Below are positions 1-7,768 of a stretch of 39,399 nt of DNA, one piece after another. A model generated the notes under the pieces. That model was not told the DNA's origin. It was given only the letters and a program-made list of their open reading frames with translations, and made no database searches. The stretch is from Candidatus Aenigmatarchaeota archaeon. Its GTDB lineage: Archaea; Aenigmatarchaeota; Aenigmatarchaeia; QMZP01; QMZT01. The translations under genes were made by a program, and so were the position numbers. The stretch is taken from the NCBI GenBank assembly GCA_003663325.1, contig QMZT01000008.1:1-39399 (forward strand), written 5' to 3'. Within the stretch, counting starts at the first letter, position 1. Every line of letters begins with the position of its first letter.

Positions 1-2
1 AA

Positions 3-815
3 AATTACTCCACACAGTATGCGAAATTAAGAGAAGAGTTTGATAATTTTACTGCAAAGGATTGGAACAAAAACCTGTATTGGAGCTGGCTCTATGCTTT
101 AAAGCCTTTATTAAAGGAATTTTTGAATGGATATCCAACCTTCATGCAGACAAAGGCATGGCAGGATAAAGAGCTAACAACCGCTCTGGCTTCGTGGACA
201 GAGTTGAGGCATGATACCATTTTGTATGCGAAACAGAGCTATACTATGACTGAGAAGGGTATGCCGTATACCCCGCCAGAGAAACCCGTTGTCGGCTATG
301 TTGAGCCGGTTCCAGAATTTTACAATAGATTATTAGCTTTAACGAGGATGACAAACAAGGGATTAGATGAAATGGGTGTTTTGGATAGCACGGCAAAATA
401 CAGATTGCAGAATCTGGAAAGAATTCTGGAAAGATTGGTTAATATATCAAAAAAGGAGCTGGAGAATGAGGAATTAACCCGGGATGATTATGATTTCATT
501 AAAAACTTTGGAGAAGAACTGAATTCCGTAATTGAGGATGTAGATGATAAATCAAAAAAGACAACGATAATCGCAGATGTTCATACGGATATGAATACAA
601 AAAAGGTTTTGGAGGAAGGTGTTGGCTATGTTAAGCTGATTGTCGTTGCATATAAGCTCCCGGATAACAGGATTTTGGTTGGAGCAGGTCCTGTTTTTAG
701 TTATTATGAATTCAAGCATCCGATGAAAGACAGGCTTACAGATGAAAAATGGCGGGAAATGTTGAGAACAAATCCACCAAATGAGATGGAGTGGGTGAGG
801 GATATTGAAGAATAA
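3..815 (+). CDS. DUF3160-like protein, C-terminal part, truncated by the window start
   Basis: The frame stays open upstream of the listed start (NYSTQYAKLREEFDNFTAKDWNKNLYWSWLYALKPLLKEFLNGYPTFM...). Motifs SWTELRHDTILYAKQSY and GYVEPVPEFYNRLLALTRM match my recollection of DUF3160. Confidence 0.75.
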   Translation, partial: NYSTQYAKLREEFDNFTAKDWNKNLYWSWLYALKPLLKEFLNGYPTFMQTKAWQDKELTTALASWTELRHDTILYAKQSYTMTEKGMPYTPPEKPVVGYVEPVPEFYNRLLALTRMTNKGLDEMGVLDSTAKYRLQNLERILERLVNISKKELENEELTRDDYDFIKNFGEELNSVIEDVDDKSKKTTIIADVHTDMNTKKVLEEGVGYVKLIVVAYKLPDNRILVGAGPVFSYYEFKHPMKDRLTDEKWREMLRTNPPNEMEWVRDIEE

Positions 816-955
816 AAAAGATAAGAAAAAGACTTCACTTCGTTTCGTTCAAATTTTCCTAATGAAACTTCTTTTATCCCCAAAACATTAAGTGAACTGC
901 TCACTTCAGAACAAAATATAAAAAGCAAAAACAGTATACAAATAAAGGTGAAATT

Positions 956-1108
956 ATGAATAGTCTTGCTATTGCGCAGCTTATCTTATCAATTTTGATG
1001 CACAAAGAGTACAGCAAGACAGCGAGTATTAAATCTAAGAGGAATGAAAAACATGTTCATTTATTCGCATTGTCGCCTAAGAGTATGAAATCGAGCTATA
1101 GAAAATGA
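956..1108 (+). CDS. Candidate 50-aa small protein upstream of and overlapping the methyltransferase
   Basis: ATG preceded by AAAGGTGA; the stop overlaps the next start as ATGA (1105-1108). Translation MNSLAIAQLILSILMHKEYSKTASIKSKRNEKHVHLFALSPKSMKSSYRK. Confidence 0.35.
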   Translation: MNSLAIAQLILSILMHKEYSKTASIKSKRNEKHVHLFALSPKSMKSSYRK

Positions 1109-1710
1109 GTGGGAAAATGAAAAAGGAAACGCCAATGGCAAACTTTATTTTCCGCATAGCAACCATACTCATGAGAATACGAGGGCTTTTCCGTGATAAG
1201 AAAGGAGAAGTTTTGTTGACGGGGGCTAAAAGAGGAGATGTAATTTTGGATTATGGCTGCGGAATTGGATTTAATACAATACCTGCTGCGGAGATAGTGG
1301 GAAAAGAAGGGACAGTATATGCCTTGGATATTCATCCTTTAGCTATTAAGTCAGTGGAAAAGCAAATAAGGAAAAAAGGATTAAAAAATGTAAAAACAAT
1401 TTTATCTGGCTTGAATACTGGATTGCCAGACGAATCTGTTGATATTGTTTTGTTGTATAATGTGCTTCCAATGGTCAAAAATCGCCCTGCTCTGATCAAA
1501 GAGCTGTATAGAGTGCTGAAACCCGGAGGAATACTCTCCGTAAAAAGTGGTTTGGTTGTGAATTTGTATTCAAGAGAGAAAATGGGAACAAAAGATTTAG
1601 AAAAACTCATGCTCGATAATGGTCCATTTAAATTGGAAAGGAGAATAGGGAAATTTCACATTTTCAAAAAGATTAAAGATGATGGTTCAACTTCAGATAA
1701 TGGCGGATAA
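1105..1710 (+). CDS. Class I SAM-dependent methyltransferase
   Basis: Motif I VILDYGCGIGFNTIPAAE, ALDIHPLAI, and LYRVLKPGGILSV. Confidence 0.85.
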   Translation: MSGKMKKETPMANFIFRIATILMRIRGLFRDKKGEVLLTGAKRGDVILDYGCGIGFNTIPAAEIVGKEGTVYALDIHPLAIKSVEKQIRKKGLKNVKTILSGLNTGLPDESVDIVLLYNVLPMVKNRPALIKELYRVLKPGGILSVKSGLVVNLYSREKMGTKDLEKLMLDNGPFKLERRIGKFHIFKKIKDDGSTSDNGG

Positions 1711-1733
1711 AAATATTTGATGGTGCATGGATT

Positions 1734-2498
1734 ATGGAAATTGATGAATTAAACAAAAGAATAAAGGAATGTAGGAAGTGCAGGTTATCTGAAACCAGAA
1801 TGAATGCTATCTGTGGAGAGGGAAATTTGAATGCCAAAATTATGTTAATTGCTCAGGCACCGGGAGAAAAAGAGGATAGAGAAGGAAGAATGTTTGTTGG
1901 TCCTTCAGGGAGAGTATTGAATGAATTGTTAAACTCGGCAGGAATCAAAAGGCGAGAAATTTACATGACAAATCTAATTAAATGTATGCTTCCAAAATAC
2001 AGAAGGCCCAAGCAGGATGAAATTAAAGCCTGCAGTTATTACTTGAATGAAGAGATTAAATTAATAAATCCAAAGATATTGGTTCCTTTAGGTTATTATG
2101 CCACCTGCTATATTTTTCAAAAATATGGTATTCCATTACCTCCGAAAGAAGAATTTTCTTCAGTTTTTGGTAAGCTGTTTTTAGCAAAAGATAAAAAGAT
2201 ACTACCTCTGCCTCATCCCACAACTCTTCTTTATAATCCAGTATTTAAGCAAGATTTAATAAAGAGTTATAGAAAATTGCAGGTCTTACTTAGAGATTGT
2301 AAATGGTATCTGGTTTGTCCAATGAAGAGATTTTATGAGGAAGGAAAGTTAGATAAGAAGTGGATAGAATTGTATTGTAAGGGAGATTGGGAAAATTGTA
2401 TTCGTTATCAGATGGAAGAAAAAGGCAAGATGCATCCAGATTGGATGCTTCCTGATGGAACCTTAGATGAAAGATTGCAGGAGGAGGTGAAAAAATGA
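1734..2498 (+). CDS. Family 4/5-type uracil-DNA glycosylase with C-terminal Cys-containing extension
   Basis: CRKCRLSETR, IAQAPGEKEDREGRMFVGPSGRVLN, LPHPTTLLYNP, then a tail CKWYLVCPMKRFYEEGK...YCKGDWENCIRYQMEEKGKMHPDWMLPDG. Confidence 0.85.
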   Translation: MEIDELNKRIKECRKCRLSETRMNAICGEGNLNAKIMLIAQAPGEKEDREGRMFVGPSGRVLNELLNSAGIKRREIYMTNLIKCMLPKYRRPKQDEIKACSYYLNEEIKLINPKILVPLGYYATCYIFQKYGIPLPPKEEFSSVFGKLFLAKDKKILPLPHPTTLLYNPVFKQDLIKSYRKLQVLLRDCKWYLVCPMKRFYEEGKLDKKWIELYCKGDWENCIRYQMEEKGKMHPDWMLPDGTLDERLQEEVKK

Positions 2499-3133
2499 AA
2501 AAAATTACTATTATTTATGATAACACAAGCGCAAGGTTTGATTTGCAGGCTGATTGGGGATTTTCTGCACTTGTAGAAGTTAAAGGGAAGAAGATTCTTT
2601 TTGATACAGGAGCGAATGGAAGGATTTTGCTTTCCAACATGGAAAAACTTAAAATCAATCCAGAAGAGATTGAAGATATTTTTGTCTCCCATCTTCACTG
2701 GGACCATACAGGTGGTTTATCATCCTTCCTTCAACTGAATAATAAAGTGAAACTCTGGATTCCTTCTTATTTTTCTGAAGCAAAGAATGCAAGAGAAGTT
2801 ATTGAAGTGAAAAGACCTACAAAATTCTATGAAGGAATTTACTCTACTGGTGAACTTGAGGGAATAGAACAATCACTCTGCGTTGAGACAGAAAAAGGTA
2901 TAGTGATCATAGCAGGATGCTCGCACCCAAGAATGGAGCATATCCTTAAGGTAGCTTCTCAATTTGGTAAAGTTTATGGTATTATAGGGGGTTTGCATGC
3001 AACTAAGCCTGAATCCTTAAAGGACTTGGATTTGATTTGCCCTACTCATTGCACTCAGTATAAATCAGAGATAAAATCCCTTTACCCTGAAAAATATATT
3101 GAGGGAGGGGCAGGAAGGATAATTGAGATTTAG
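2495..3133 (+). CDS. MBL-fold metallo-hydrolase (7,8-dihydropterin-6-yl-methyl-4-beta-D-ribofuranosylaminobenzene-phosphate-synthase-like group)
   Basis: FDTGANGRILLSNM, SHLHWDHTGG, GCSHPRMEHI. ATGA overlap with the UDG; RBS GGAGGTG. Confidence 0.85.
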   Translation: MKKITIIYDNTSARFDLQADWGFSALVEVKGKKILFDTGANGRILLSNMEKLKINPEEIEDIFVSHLHWDHTGGLSSFLQLNNKVKLWIPSYFSEAKNAREVIEVKRPTKFYEGIYSTGELEGIEQSLCVETEKGIVIIAGCSHPRMEHILKVASQFGKVYGIIGGLHATKPESLKDLDLICPTHCTQYKSEIKSLYPEKYIEGGAGRIIEI

Positions 3134-3263
3134 TGGGATGAATCTCAAAAGTATTATTAAATTAATTGGAAATCAGTTTCACACACATAATAGTTAAGGT
3201 GTTTCAGCCTATGTATAAGCAGAACCACCAAAGTGGCTACTGAATGTAAGGAGGTAAAAGAAA

Positions 3264-3869
3264 ATGAAGGGCGGAATGAAAAAAAGGTTGGCTCTGCTTA
3301 GCATTCTGCTGGTTGCAGGGTTGGCAATAGCCGGCATGGCAACAGCTTTTGGAGTAAGCAATTTGCTGAGGTTTGCAGGGAAGGAAGTTAGGGTAGTAGC
3401 AATGGGAGAGCAATTAAAAATATGTGAAAACGGTAAGGTTGTAAAAGAAATCCCGATGCCAGAAGGAGAATACAATTTTACTATAGAAGCGGGAGGACAT
3501 AAACTGACACATAAGTTAGTGGTTCACAAAATGACTAAGGAAGAAATGGAGAAAATACAGGCAGAACACGAAAAGGAGATGGAAAAGTGGATCAAGATGG
3601 TCAATAAGCACAGCAGAATACAACAATTAACTAATGGAAAAGGCATACACTCTAAAGATGTAATCAGCGCAATAACAGGCAGTGAAGATGAAGTAATCCT
3701 AACGGTAAAAGTTGAGGGCAAATACTACAAGATTACAATAGACCTGAACAGCGAAACAGTGAAATCCATAGAGGAGCAAAGTTCCGCAGTGATAAGAAAC
3801 TGTTACGGACCTAATGGACCAATAGATTGCAGTAAGTTGCCATTGCATGGACCACATGCACCAAAGTAA
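3264..3869 (+). CDS. Uncharacterised exported or membrane-anchored protein
   Basis: N-terminal signal/TM segment MKKRLALLSILLVAGLAIAGMATAFG; GGAGG RBS upstream; charged soluble remainder. Confidence 0.7.
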   Translation: MKGGMKKRLALLSILLVAGLAIAGMATAFGVSNLLRFAGKEVRVVAMGEQLKICENGKVVKEIPMPEGEYNFTIEAGGHKLTHKLVVHKMTKEEMEKIQAEHEKEMEKWIKMVNKHSRIQQLTNGKGIHSKDVISAITGSEDEVILTVKVEGKYYKITIDLNSETVKSIEEQSSAVIRNCYGPNGPIDCSKLPLHGPHAPK

Positions 3870-3921
3870 AGAATACAAACAATTTTTTATTTTCTTTTTA
3901 TTCTTTAGGAGGGCGAAAAAG

Positions 3922-4416
3922 ATGGAAGGTAAAAAAATTCACGGAAAAATGGTATTCATGGCAGCTTTATTTGTAGCTTCGGTATTCGTGCTTGGAATAA
4001 AATTGCTAAATCCCACTCCAGTCCAAATATTTATAGAAGGTCAGAATACTGCAATTACCCAAATTCCCGGATTTTTCACATTTTCGGATGTAATAATTCT
4101 AATAGGGGCATCAATCACCCTCGCTATTAGCGGGATGTATCTGCTATTCTTTGATTCGGTTGAAAAACCCGCTGGCGAATTGTTACTTGAGGAAAGAAAA
4201 AAGAGATGGGGACAGGTAGTAAAAACATTGAAAGAAGAGGAGCAGAAAATATACAAGGCAATAATTGAGGCTGGTGGAATCATAGAACAAAGCGAACTTC
4301 CAGAAAAAACGGGACTTTCGAAGGCAAGCATTAGCAGGGCTCTGGATTTGCTGGAAAGCAGAGGTTTGATTGAGAAAAGGAGAAGGGGAATGGGGAATGT
4401 TATTTTGTTGAAATAA
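3922..4416 (+). CDS. Membrane-anchored winged-helix transcriptional regulator
   Basis: The ORF track starts at 3847, but a strong RBS (TAGGAGGGCGAAAAAG) precedes the in-frame ATG at 3922 (MEGKKIHGKM...). Two TM segments, then wHTH EEEQKIYKAIIEAGGIIEQSELPEKTGLSKASISRALDLLESRGLIEKRRRGMGNVILLK. Confidence 0.8.
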   Translation: MEGKKIHGKMVFMAALFVASVFVLGIKLLNPTPVQIFIEGQNTAITQIPGFFTFSDVIILIGASITLAISGMYLLFFDSVEKPAGELLLEERKKRWGQVVKTLKEEEQKIYKAIIEAGGIIEQSELPEKTGLSKASISRALDLLESRGLIEKRRRGMGNVILLK

Positions 4417-4478
4417 TTCGGTAAAAACCGAATATAATCGAAAGTATTTTAAAGAATTTTAAACTAATTGGTTTATGA
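4350..4478. repeat. Direct repeat copy A: wHTH 3' end plus operator/promoter
   Basis: Aligns over its length with 5858-5992, e.g. TTGAGAAAAGGAGAA, GGTAAAAACCGAATATAATC, AAAGTATTTTAAAGAATTTTAAA. Confidence 0.9.
4416..4433. promoter_or_regulatory. Inverted repeat ATTCGG-N6-CCGAAT, possible operator
   Basis: Perfect 6-bp arms directly at the stop of the wHTH gene and upstream of the TATA-like ATTTTAAAGAATTTTAAA before the next gene. A degraded copy lies at 5921-5938. Confidence 0.4.
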
Positions 4479-5272
4479 TGAAAACTAAAAACCGGAAACA
4501 AATTATAGTTTTGGTTGGGTGTATTTTGGGAGGTATTGTTACAGGCATTATAATAACCGCACACCATCTTGGAAAAACTGAAGGAAGAATTTTTCCTGTA
4601 GCTATTCTCATTATGGTGGTTGGTGCTTCAATTGCAGGCATAATCAAATATTTAGTTGACAAGCGCAAAGGAATAAATACAACTTCCAAACTTACACTCA
4701 CAGTTAGTCTCTGTGTAATAGTTGGTTTGTTGATTGGTGTAGGTATTGGTTATCATTATTTCTTCAAACAAAATACGGTAAGTTACAAAGTTGAAAACTG
4801 CGAGGCAGAATTTCCAAAATTTAACGGACCTTTGGTAAGCTATGATGAGCAAAATAAAACTTTGAGTGCTGAAGTTTGGGTTAATTGCTGCGGAGTTGAG
4901 GTAAAGGTTGAGAAGGAAGGCTCAACTTATAAAATTTTAGAAAGGCAAGTTGGAGAACTTTGCAGATGCATGTGCAAAAGAAAGGTAACAATTTTTAATG
5001 TTTCTGAAGATGCAGAGGTCGTGTTTTCGGATAAGGATGGTAACTATTATACTTTATCTCCGAACTTAAAATTCTGCGGTTGGTCAACTTATGGGAAATG
5101 CGATAGCGATGAGGATTGTTTGGCAAGCGGTTGCTCAAAGCAGGTTTGTCAATCGAAGTTTGAAGGATCCATCATAACTACATGCGAATGGTTCGATTGT
5201 TACAATGCAAGGAAGTTTAATGTTGCCTGCAAGTGCGTTGAAGGAAGATGTCAATGGACAAGAGAACAATAA
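4475..5272 (+). CDS. Membrane-anchored protein with eight-cysteine-cluster C-terminal domain
   Basis: Two hydrophobic N-terminal segments; C-terminus CGWSTYGKCDSDEDCLASGCSKQVCQS...TTCEWFDCYNARKFNVACKCVEGRCQW. Confidence 0.75.
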   Translation: MMKTKNRKQIIVLVGCILGGIVTGIIITAHHLGKTEGRIFPVAILIMVVGASIAGIIKYLVDKRKGINTTSKLTLTVSLCVIVGLLIGVGIGYHYFFKQNTVSYKVENCEAEFPKFNGPLVSYDEQNKTLSAEVWVNCCGVEVKVEKEGSTYKILERQVGELCRCMCKRKVTIFNVSEDAEVVFSDKDGNYYTLSPNLKFCGWSTYGKCDSDEDCLASGCSKQVCQSKFEGSIITTCEWFDCYNARKFNVACKCVEGRCQWTREQ

Positions 5273-5355
5273 AACCCGTTTACGAGGAAAAATCTCATCG
5301 TCTACTTTTCCGAGTTACTTCAGGATTTATGCTGATGCAAGATTCCGATTTTTGA
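5248..5355 (+). CDS. Candidate 35-aa ORF overlapping the end of the Cys-cluster gene
   Basis: GAAGGAAG precedes the ATG; MSMDKRTIKPVYEEKSHRLLFRVTSGFMLMQDSDF. Stops just before the SD AAAGGAGG of the next ORF. Confidence 0.25.
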   Translation: MSMDKRTIKPVYEEKSHRLLFRVTSGFMLMQDSDF

Positions 5356-5374
5356 AATAAAGGAGGTTAAAATA

Positions 5375-5779
5375 ATTGACAGAATTCCGTGGTATGTTGG
5401 TTGGGGATTGAGAGTTTGGTTCGGGAGAAAACTTTACTTCGCGATTCATCACGGCAAAAGCGTGGAAATTGAAAAGAAAAAGGGCTATTGGAGAAAAATA
5501 ATTCTTTCAGTAAAAAATCCTGAAAAGTTCGCTAGAATAATTGAGAGGCTAAAACAAAAGGCAGGCCCTAGTTTCTGAAAAGATTTACAAAAAAACTTTC
5601 GAAATGTATAGAATGAGAGGAATTCCCTGCAAAAAGTCTTGGATTTGTATAATCCGAGAATAGGATTTTTCAGAAGTTCGTTGGCGAGGATAGGTTCGCT
5701 GTTCCTGCGCAAAAAACTTGGAACTAAAAAATGGAGAGAAATTTTGGTTGAGTATGAAGAATACAGGAAAAGAAGTTGA
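5375..5779 (+). pseudogene. Decayed gene in three frame-shifted pieces, first piece with an ATT start
   Basis: SD AAAGGAGGT at 5359-5367, then IDRIPWYVGWGLRVWFGRKLYFAIHHGKSVEIEKKKGYWRKIILSVKNPEKFARIIERLKQKAGPSF*. Other frames continue with EKIYKKTFEMYRMRG and SLQKVLDLYNPRIGFFRSSLARIGSLFLRKKLGTKKWREILVEYEEYRKRS*. Confidence 0.5.
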
Positions 5780-5836
5780 AAGAAAATCAATTTATTCCAC
5801 TTTTAAATTTTTAGAAGATTTCTTTTATGGGAGAAC

Positions 5837-5920
5837 GATATTTGTGCTTGGAATAAATTGGAAAGTAGAAGTTTAATTGAGAAAAGGAGAAAGGGGATGG
5901 GGATACAGTTTGCTGAAATA
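5837..5920 (+). pseudogene. Internally deleted remnant of the membrane wHTH gene
   Basis: GATATTTGTGCTTGGAATAAA matches 3981-4001 (codons for VFVLGIK) and is joined directly to TTGGAAAGTAGAAGTTTAATTGAGAAAAGGAGAAAGGGGATGGGG, matching 4350 onward (codons for LESRGLIEKRRRGMG). Confidence 0.75.
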
Positions 5921-5992
5921 ATTAGGTAAAAACCGAATATAATCAAAAGTATTTTAAAGAATTTTAAATTAATTGATTTATGGGAAGATGAA
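5858..5992. repeat. Direct repeat copy B, with degraded coding part
   Basis: As for copy A; also includes the promoter region upstream of the 520-aa MBL fusion gene. Confidence 0.9.
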
Positions 5993-7535
5993 AAACAGAA
6001 AATTACTTTTTGGGTTTTTAGCAATTATTATGTTAGCTACTATATGTGGTGTCTGGTTTTCATTAGACAAGATTACCCGATGTGCTCTTATTTACGGAAA
6101 GAATATCTGCAATTTCTACGCTATGATGGATATTGCTAACAATAATCCTTCAATCTCAGATTTTGATAAAATGATGGATTTATGCATAGACATGAGTGAT
6201 GTCCCTAAAAAAGATGGTTGTTTTGAATATGTCGCACAAACCATTGCTCCAATAGATATAAATAAAGCAAAAGAAGCCTGTGATGAAATTAAAGGATTTG
6301 ATGGTGTAAAGAGTAGAGAAATTTGCTACAACAGAATATTACAAGCAATAGTTGAAAAGATCGTGTTTTACGAAAATGGTAGACAAGAAATTATAAACCT
6401 AAAATCCGAAAAAGGAAAAGGAATAGCGAGTTTACTTACTCGCAAACTTCATGAACTAAATCTACAAGCAACATGTGTTTTTAGCGAAGAAGATATTCGG
6501 GAAATAAAGCAAAAAGACAGAGTTATAGAGTTAATTTTCAAGAAACCCATAGATATTACAATTTCACAATGGATTGAGCCAGAAGAAAGATACCATATTC
6601 CGACAGATGAAAAGGGTTACAGAATTTTGGAGAATGTTAAAACTGCCATATTTATTTTGGAGGATAATCAAGAAAGAGGATTGGAAGCACATATTTTAAT
6701 TGGTCATGGAGTTGAAGGAAGAACAGGTTACAGTTGCTGGGCAATAAATATCAAAAAAGAAGGAAAACCAGAATTAGATAAAAGTTGGATTGACGGGATA
6801 AACAGGCTAATAAAAACTGAATCTGAAGAGGAAAAACCTGAAATAACTTTAATCTCTGTCTATGACAACTATCAAGTAAATTCAGAACTTAAAACAGCCT
6901 GGGGCTTTGCTACTATAATAAAAACTCCTAAGGAGTTGATACTTTTTGATACTGGAGGAGACTCAAAAATTTTGCTTTCAAATATGAAAAAATTAGGTAT
7001 CAACCTCACTTCAATCAAGAAGGTAGTTATTTCTCATATTCATAATGACCATTTAGGAGGATTGGAAGGTTTTTTAGAGAGAAACAGTAATGTGACTGTC
7101 TTTATTCCAAGTTCATTTCCTCAATCTATTAAAAATATGATAGTCGAAAATGGAGCAAAATTCGTAGAGATTTCAGCTCCAAGAAAAATTTCTGATTTTA
7201 TTTACATAACTGGAGAACTTTATGGACCTCCGAAAGAGCAATCTCTGATTATTGATTCAAAAAAGGGATTAGTAATTATTACAGGCTGTGCTCATCCCGG
7301 AATTGTGAATATTGTAAAGAAAGCCAAAGAATTGATGAAAAGAGATAAAGTATATTTAGTTTTGGGAGGATTTCACCATCCTCCTCTATCTTGCGTTAAA
7401 GAACTTAAAGAATTGGGAGTAGAGAAGGTTGCACCATCTCATTGCACAGGTGATTTAGTAAGAGAGGCTTTCAGAAAGGAATATAAGGGAAATTTTATTG
7501 AGTATGGAGTGGGAAAAATTATTGAAATTAAGTAA
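5988..7535 (+). CDS. Membrane-anchored fusion protein: Cys-containing helical-repeat-like region, unknown domain, C-terminal MBL-fold hydrolase
   Basis: N-terminal TM LLFGFLAIIMLATICGVWF; C-terminal FDTGGDSKILLSNMKKL, SHIHNDHLGGLEGF, GCAHPGIVNI, GGFHHPPLSCVKELKELGVEKVAPSHCTG. Start taken at ATG 5988 rather than the TTG at 5973. Confidence 0.8.
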   Translation: MKNRKLLFGFLAIIMLATICGVWFSLDKITRCALIYGKNICNFYAMMDIANNNPSISDFDKMMDLCIDMSDVPKKDGCFEYVAQTIAPIDINKAKEACDEIKGFDGVKSREICYNRILQAIVEKIVFYENGRQEIINLKSEKGKGIASLLTRKLHELNLQATCVFSEEDIREIKQKDRVIELIFKKPIDITISQWIEPEERYHIPTDEKGYRILENVKTAIFILEDNQERGLEAHILIGHGVEGRTGYSCWAINIKKEGKPELDKSWIDGINRLIKTESEEEKPEITLISVYDNYQVNSELKTAWGFATIIKTPKELILFDTGGDSKILLSNMKKLGINLTSIKKVVISHIHNDHLGGLEGFLERNSNVTVFIPSSFPQSIKNMIVENGAKFVEISAPRKISDFIYITGELYGPPKEQSLIIDSKKGLVIITGCAHPGIVNIVKKAKELMKRDKVYLVLGGFHHPPLSCVKELKELGVEKVAPSHCTGDLVREAFRKEYKGNFIEYGVGKIIEIK

Positions 7536-7555
7536 AATAAGATGTACCAATTTGC

Positions 7556-7659
7556 ACTTCGCCTAACGTATCAGATTAACCAAAGTCCCGAAGGGATTTG
7601 GGTGAGCGAGGGTTTAAGCGTAAGACCCGAGCAAAGCTTAATCTCCTGTTGCGCGAAGT
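7556..7659. repeat. Compact imperfect inverted-repeat element (attC-like or MITE-like)
   Basis: ACTTCGCCTAACGTATCAGATTAA ... TTAATCTCCTGTTGCGCGAAGT are imperfect inverted arms. Internal hairpins are CCAAAgTCCC-GAA-GGGATTTGG and GGGTTT...AAGACCC. Confidence 0.65.
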
Positions 7660-7704
7660 TTCGCCGAGCCGAAAATTTAGAGCTTCTACCCGTCGCAACA
7701 CACC

Positions 7705-7729
7705 ATTTCCCGCAATGTTTTCGGGAAAT
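7705..7729. terminator. Hairpin ATTTCCCG/CGGGAAAT between convergent genes
   Basis: Perfect 8-bp stem, 9-nt loop. T-rich tract at 7739-7752, then another AATTTCCCG (7753-7761) that can pair alternatively with CGGGAAATT (7722-7730). Confidence 0.5.
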
Positions 7730-7768
7730 TTTGCGAAGCTTTTTTAATTTTTAATTTCCCGATAATTT

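Noticed and set aside
3847-3921. N-terminal extension of the wHTH ORF (MDHMHQSKEYKQFFIFFLFFRRAKK)
   Set aside because: Overlaps the previous gene, whereas a strong SD sits right before the ATG at 3922.
7542-7754. 70-aa plus-strand ORF
   Set aside because: It lies entirely over the inverted-repeat and hairpin region; the translation is an accident of palindromic GC-rich sequence.
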